A stretch of 64,000 nucleotides of DNA from Chloracidobacterium sp. Lineage in GTDB: Bacteria; Acidobacteriota; Blastocatellia; Pyrinomonadales; Pyrinomonadaceae. The notes under the pieces were generated by a model. The model searched no databases, had not been told where the DNA came from, and worked only from the letters and a program-made list of their open reading frames with translations. Position 1 is the stretch's first letter. Each line of letters begins with the position of its first letter. The stretch is taken from the NCBI GenBank assembly GCA_016720705.1, contig JADKKB010000007.1, positions 1,612,001 through 1,676,000 on the forward strand. The letters are read 5' to 3'. Of the stretch, positions 62,773 through 64,000 are shown piece after piece. A program made the position numbers and the translations under genes.

Positions 62773-63882
62773 ATGACAACACAAAATCCATTAGGGCTAA
62801 AGAAGATACATCACGTTGAGTTTTACGTTGGGAATGCGAAGCAGGCGGAGTTTTATTACCGCAAGGCATTCGGGTTTTCGCGGGCGGCGTATTCGGGGCT
62901 TGAGACCGGTAATCGTGAGACGACTAGCTATCTGATGCGGCAGTCGAATATCAACTTTTTACTCACAACACCGCTCTCGCCGGAGCATCCGGCGGCGGAG
63001 CATATCAAGGTGCACGGCGACGGCGTTCGCGATATTGCGTTTTACGTCGAGGACGCCGATCACGCATTTAACGAGGCCGTAAAACGCGGAGCGACGCCCG
63101 TAACTGAGCCGCACGATATGACGGACGAGAATGGCTCGATCCGCCACGCTGCGATCGCGACCTATGGCGACACGATACACTCATTCATCTCGTATAACAC
63201 GGACAACGGTCACAATTACAACGGTGTTTTCCTTCCCGGATTCACTGCTCAGGATGTCGCGGGCTCACCGACCGGCATAATGCTGGTCGATCACATCGTG
63301 GGCAACGTCGAGCTGGGCAAGATGACCCACTGGTGCGACTTTTACCGCGATGTGATGGGCTTTTTCCGCTATATCACGTTCGACGATAACGACATCTCGA
63401 CCGAATATTCGTCATTGATGTCGATCGTTATGTCGGACGGCCAGCATAATATCAAGTTTCCGATCAACGAGCCGGCATCGGGCAAGGGCGGCAAATCGCA
63501 GATCCAGGAGTACATCGATTTTTATCGTTCGGCAGGCGCCCAGCATATCGCATTGCTATGTCGGGACGTTCGAGCGACGGTCACAACACTTCAGGAGAAT
63601 GGCGTTGAATTCCTGACCATACCTGACTCGTATTACGATGATTTGCTGGATCGTGTCGGCCCCATCGACGAAGACCTCGAAAGCCTCAAGAAACTCGGCA
63701 TCCTCGTTGACCGCGACGACGAAGGCTACCTGCTCCAGATATTCACAAAGCCCGTCGAGGATCGTCCGACTGTGTTCTACGAGATTCTGCAACGAAAGGG
63801 CTGCAAAGGCTTTGGCAAGGGCAACTTCAAGGCATTGTTCGTCTCGATCGAGGAAGAGCAGAGGCGACGGGGAAATTTGTGA
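62773..63882 (+). CDS. hpd: 4-hydroxyphenylpyruvate dioxygenase
   Basis: This iron-dependent enzyme turns 4-hydroxyphenylpyruvate into homogentisate in tyrosine breakdown. The 369-residue protein has two vicinal-oxygen-chelate halves. Metal ligands are in Asp-His-Ile-Val-Gly-Asn (His), Gln-His-Ile-Ala-Leu (His) and a late Phe-Tyr-Glu-Ile-Leu-Gln-Arg (Glu). The substrate-pocket stretch Pro-Ile-Asn-Glu-Pro-Ala and the C-terminal [11 protein letters not shown] are family markers. It is 18 bases after the WG-repeat gene. Confidence 0.95.
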   Translation: MTTQNPLGLKKIHHVEFYVGNAKQAEFYYRKAFGFSRAAYSGLETGNRETTSYLMRQSNINFLLTTPLSPEHPAAEHIKVHGDGVRDIAFYVEDADHAFNEAVKRGATPVTEPHDMTDENGSIRHAAIATYGDTIHSFISYNTDNGHNYNGVFLPGFTAQDVAGSPTGIMLVDHIVGNVELGKMTHWCDFYRDVMGFFRYITFDDNDISTEYSSLMSIVMSDGQHNIKFPINEPASGKGGKSQIQEYIDFYRSAGAQHIALLCRDVRATVTTLQENGVEFLTIPDSYYDDLLDRVGPIDEDLESLKKLGILVDRDDEGYLLQIFTKPVEDRPTVFYEILQRKGCKGFGKGNFKALFVSIEEEQRRRGNL

Positions 63883-64000
63883 TACTTAAATATGAAAGTT
63901 CGGACTTTGATCCGCTGGTCGACATCTTTTGCTCGAACATTCCCAGGTATTTCGTACTATAGGAATAGCCGGTATTTTGAGAGGTTCGCGCAGAATAGGC
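63879..64000 (+). pseudogene. GNAT-like gene start, interrupted, cut by window edge
   Basis: A GTG at 63879 overlaps the hpd TGA (GTGA). It opens 27 codons reading Lys-Tyr-Glu-Ser-Ser-Asp-Phe-Asp-Pro-Leu-Val-Asp-Ile-Phe-Cys-Ser-Asn-Ile-Pro-Arg-Tyr-Phe, much like the N-terminus of a GNAT acetyltransferase. It then meets TAG at 63960, and two more stops follow in frame before 64000. A frameshift may exist, since another frame stays open to the window end, but it does not look GNAT-like. The gene seems degraded or the edge sequence is poor. Confidence 0.3.

Overview
The window is one dense bacterial chromosomal segment with about 60 protein genes, two tRNA genes and short intergenic spaces. The gene content points to an Acidobacteriota bacterium, probably of the Blastocatellia (Pyrinomonadaceae-like) group. 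The reasons are a winged-helix/TPR membrane regulator, a secreted beta-helix protein ending in DxDGDGxxD repeats with the FRPS...W signature, a DUF1501 Tat protein, futalosine-route menaquinone genes, a PDZ-containing sensor kinase and a relic resembling acidobacterial VWFA-related proteins. The taxon is inferred from these families; no 16S gene is present.

Layout. 1-2.0 kb: two tandem APC amino acid permeases, the first cut by the window edge. 2.0-2.7 kb: a gene-poor stretch with a large palindrome, a decayed gene remnant and a terminator. 2.7-8.0 kb: a SurA/PpiD-like foldase, NAD kinase, and a tightly packed four-gene minus-strand operon ending in an alkyltransferase-like DNA repair protein. 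8.1-12 kb: mqnA and mqnC (futalosine menaquinone pathway) and arsM. 12-20 kb: a fatty acid desaturase, a large secreted repeat protein, a secreted gene broken by an in-frame amber codon, and a winged-helix/TPR regulator. 20-27 kb: DUF2721, a radical SAM protein, a GH92 mannosidase carrying an in-frame palindromic insertion, a DUF1501 protein and a stand-alone DUF4157 (eCIS core) protein. 28-31 kb: divergent argG and argH. 31-37 kb: a conserved housekeeping run tilS-ftsH-folP-(unknown)-lptE-like-holA. 37-42 kb (minus strand): zinc-ribbon protein plus PilT-like ATPase, then queA-GNAT-thiE. 42-54 kb: a triple-repeat secreted protein, tRNA-Leu, an M61 peptidase/beta-propeller/DinB operon, an MFS exporter, a PDZ-GAF-PAS histidine kinase, an outer-membrane protein and tRNA-Ser. 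54-59 kb: DUF421, gltX, a secreted protein, catalase and a cupin. 59-64 kb: an Lrp-type regulator divergent from phenylalanine hydroxylase, then a HigBA toxin-antitoxin pair and an overlapping three-gene WG-repeat operon, then 4-hydroxyphenylpyruvate dioxygenase.

How genes fit together. phhA and hpd are steps of phenylalanine/tyrosine breakdown and are separated by an accessory insert. argG/argH complete arginine synthesis from a shared divergent promoter region. mqnA/mqnC are two non-adjacent steps of one pathway. tilS-ftsH-folP and lptE-holA match gene orders seen in many bacteria.

The most unusual signals are single nonsense codons inside otherwise intact reading frames: the secreted gene at 16829-17545 and the HigB toxin at 60796. 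A GNAT-like start at the right edge also runs into stops. Others are the in-frame palindromic element in GH92, the ABC-A'B'C' higher-order repeat in the secreted protein, the overlapping small-ORF/WG operon, and palindromes in the Lrp/phhA, katA and 41.7-kb promoters. I saw no CRISPR array, no insertion sequence transposase, no prophage and no clear new defence system.
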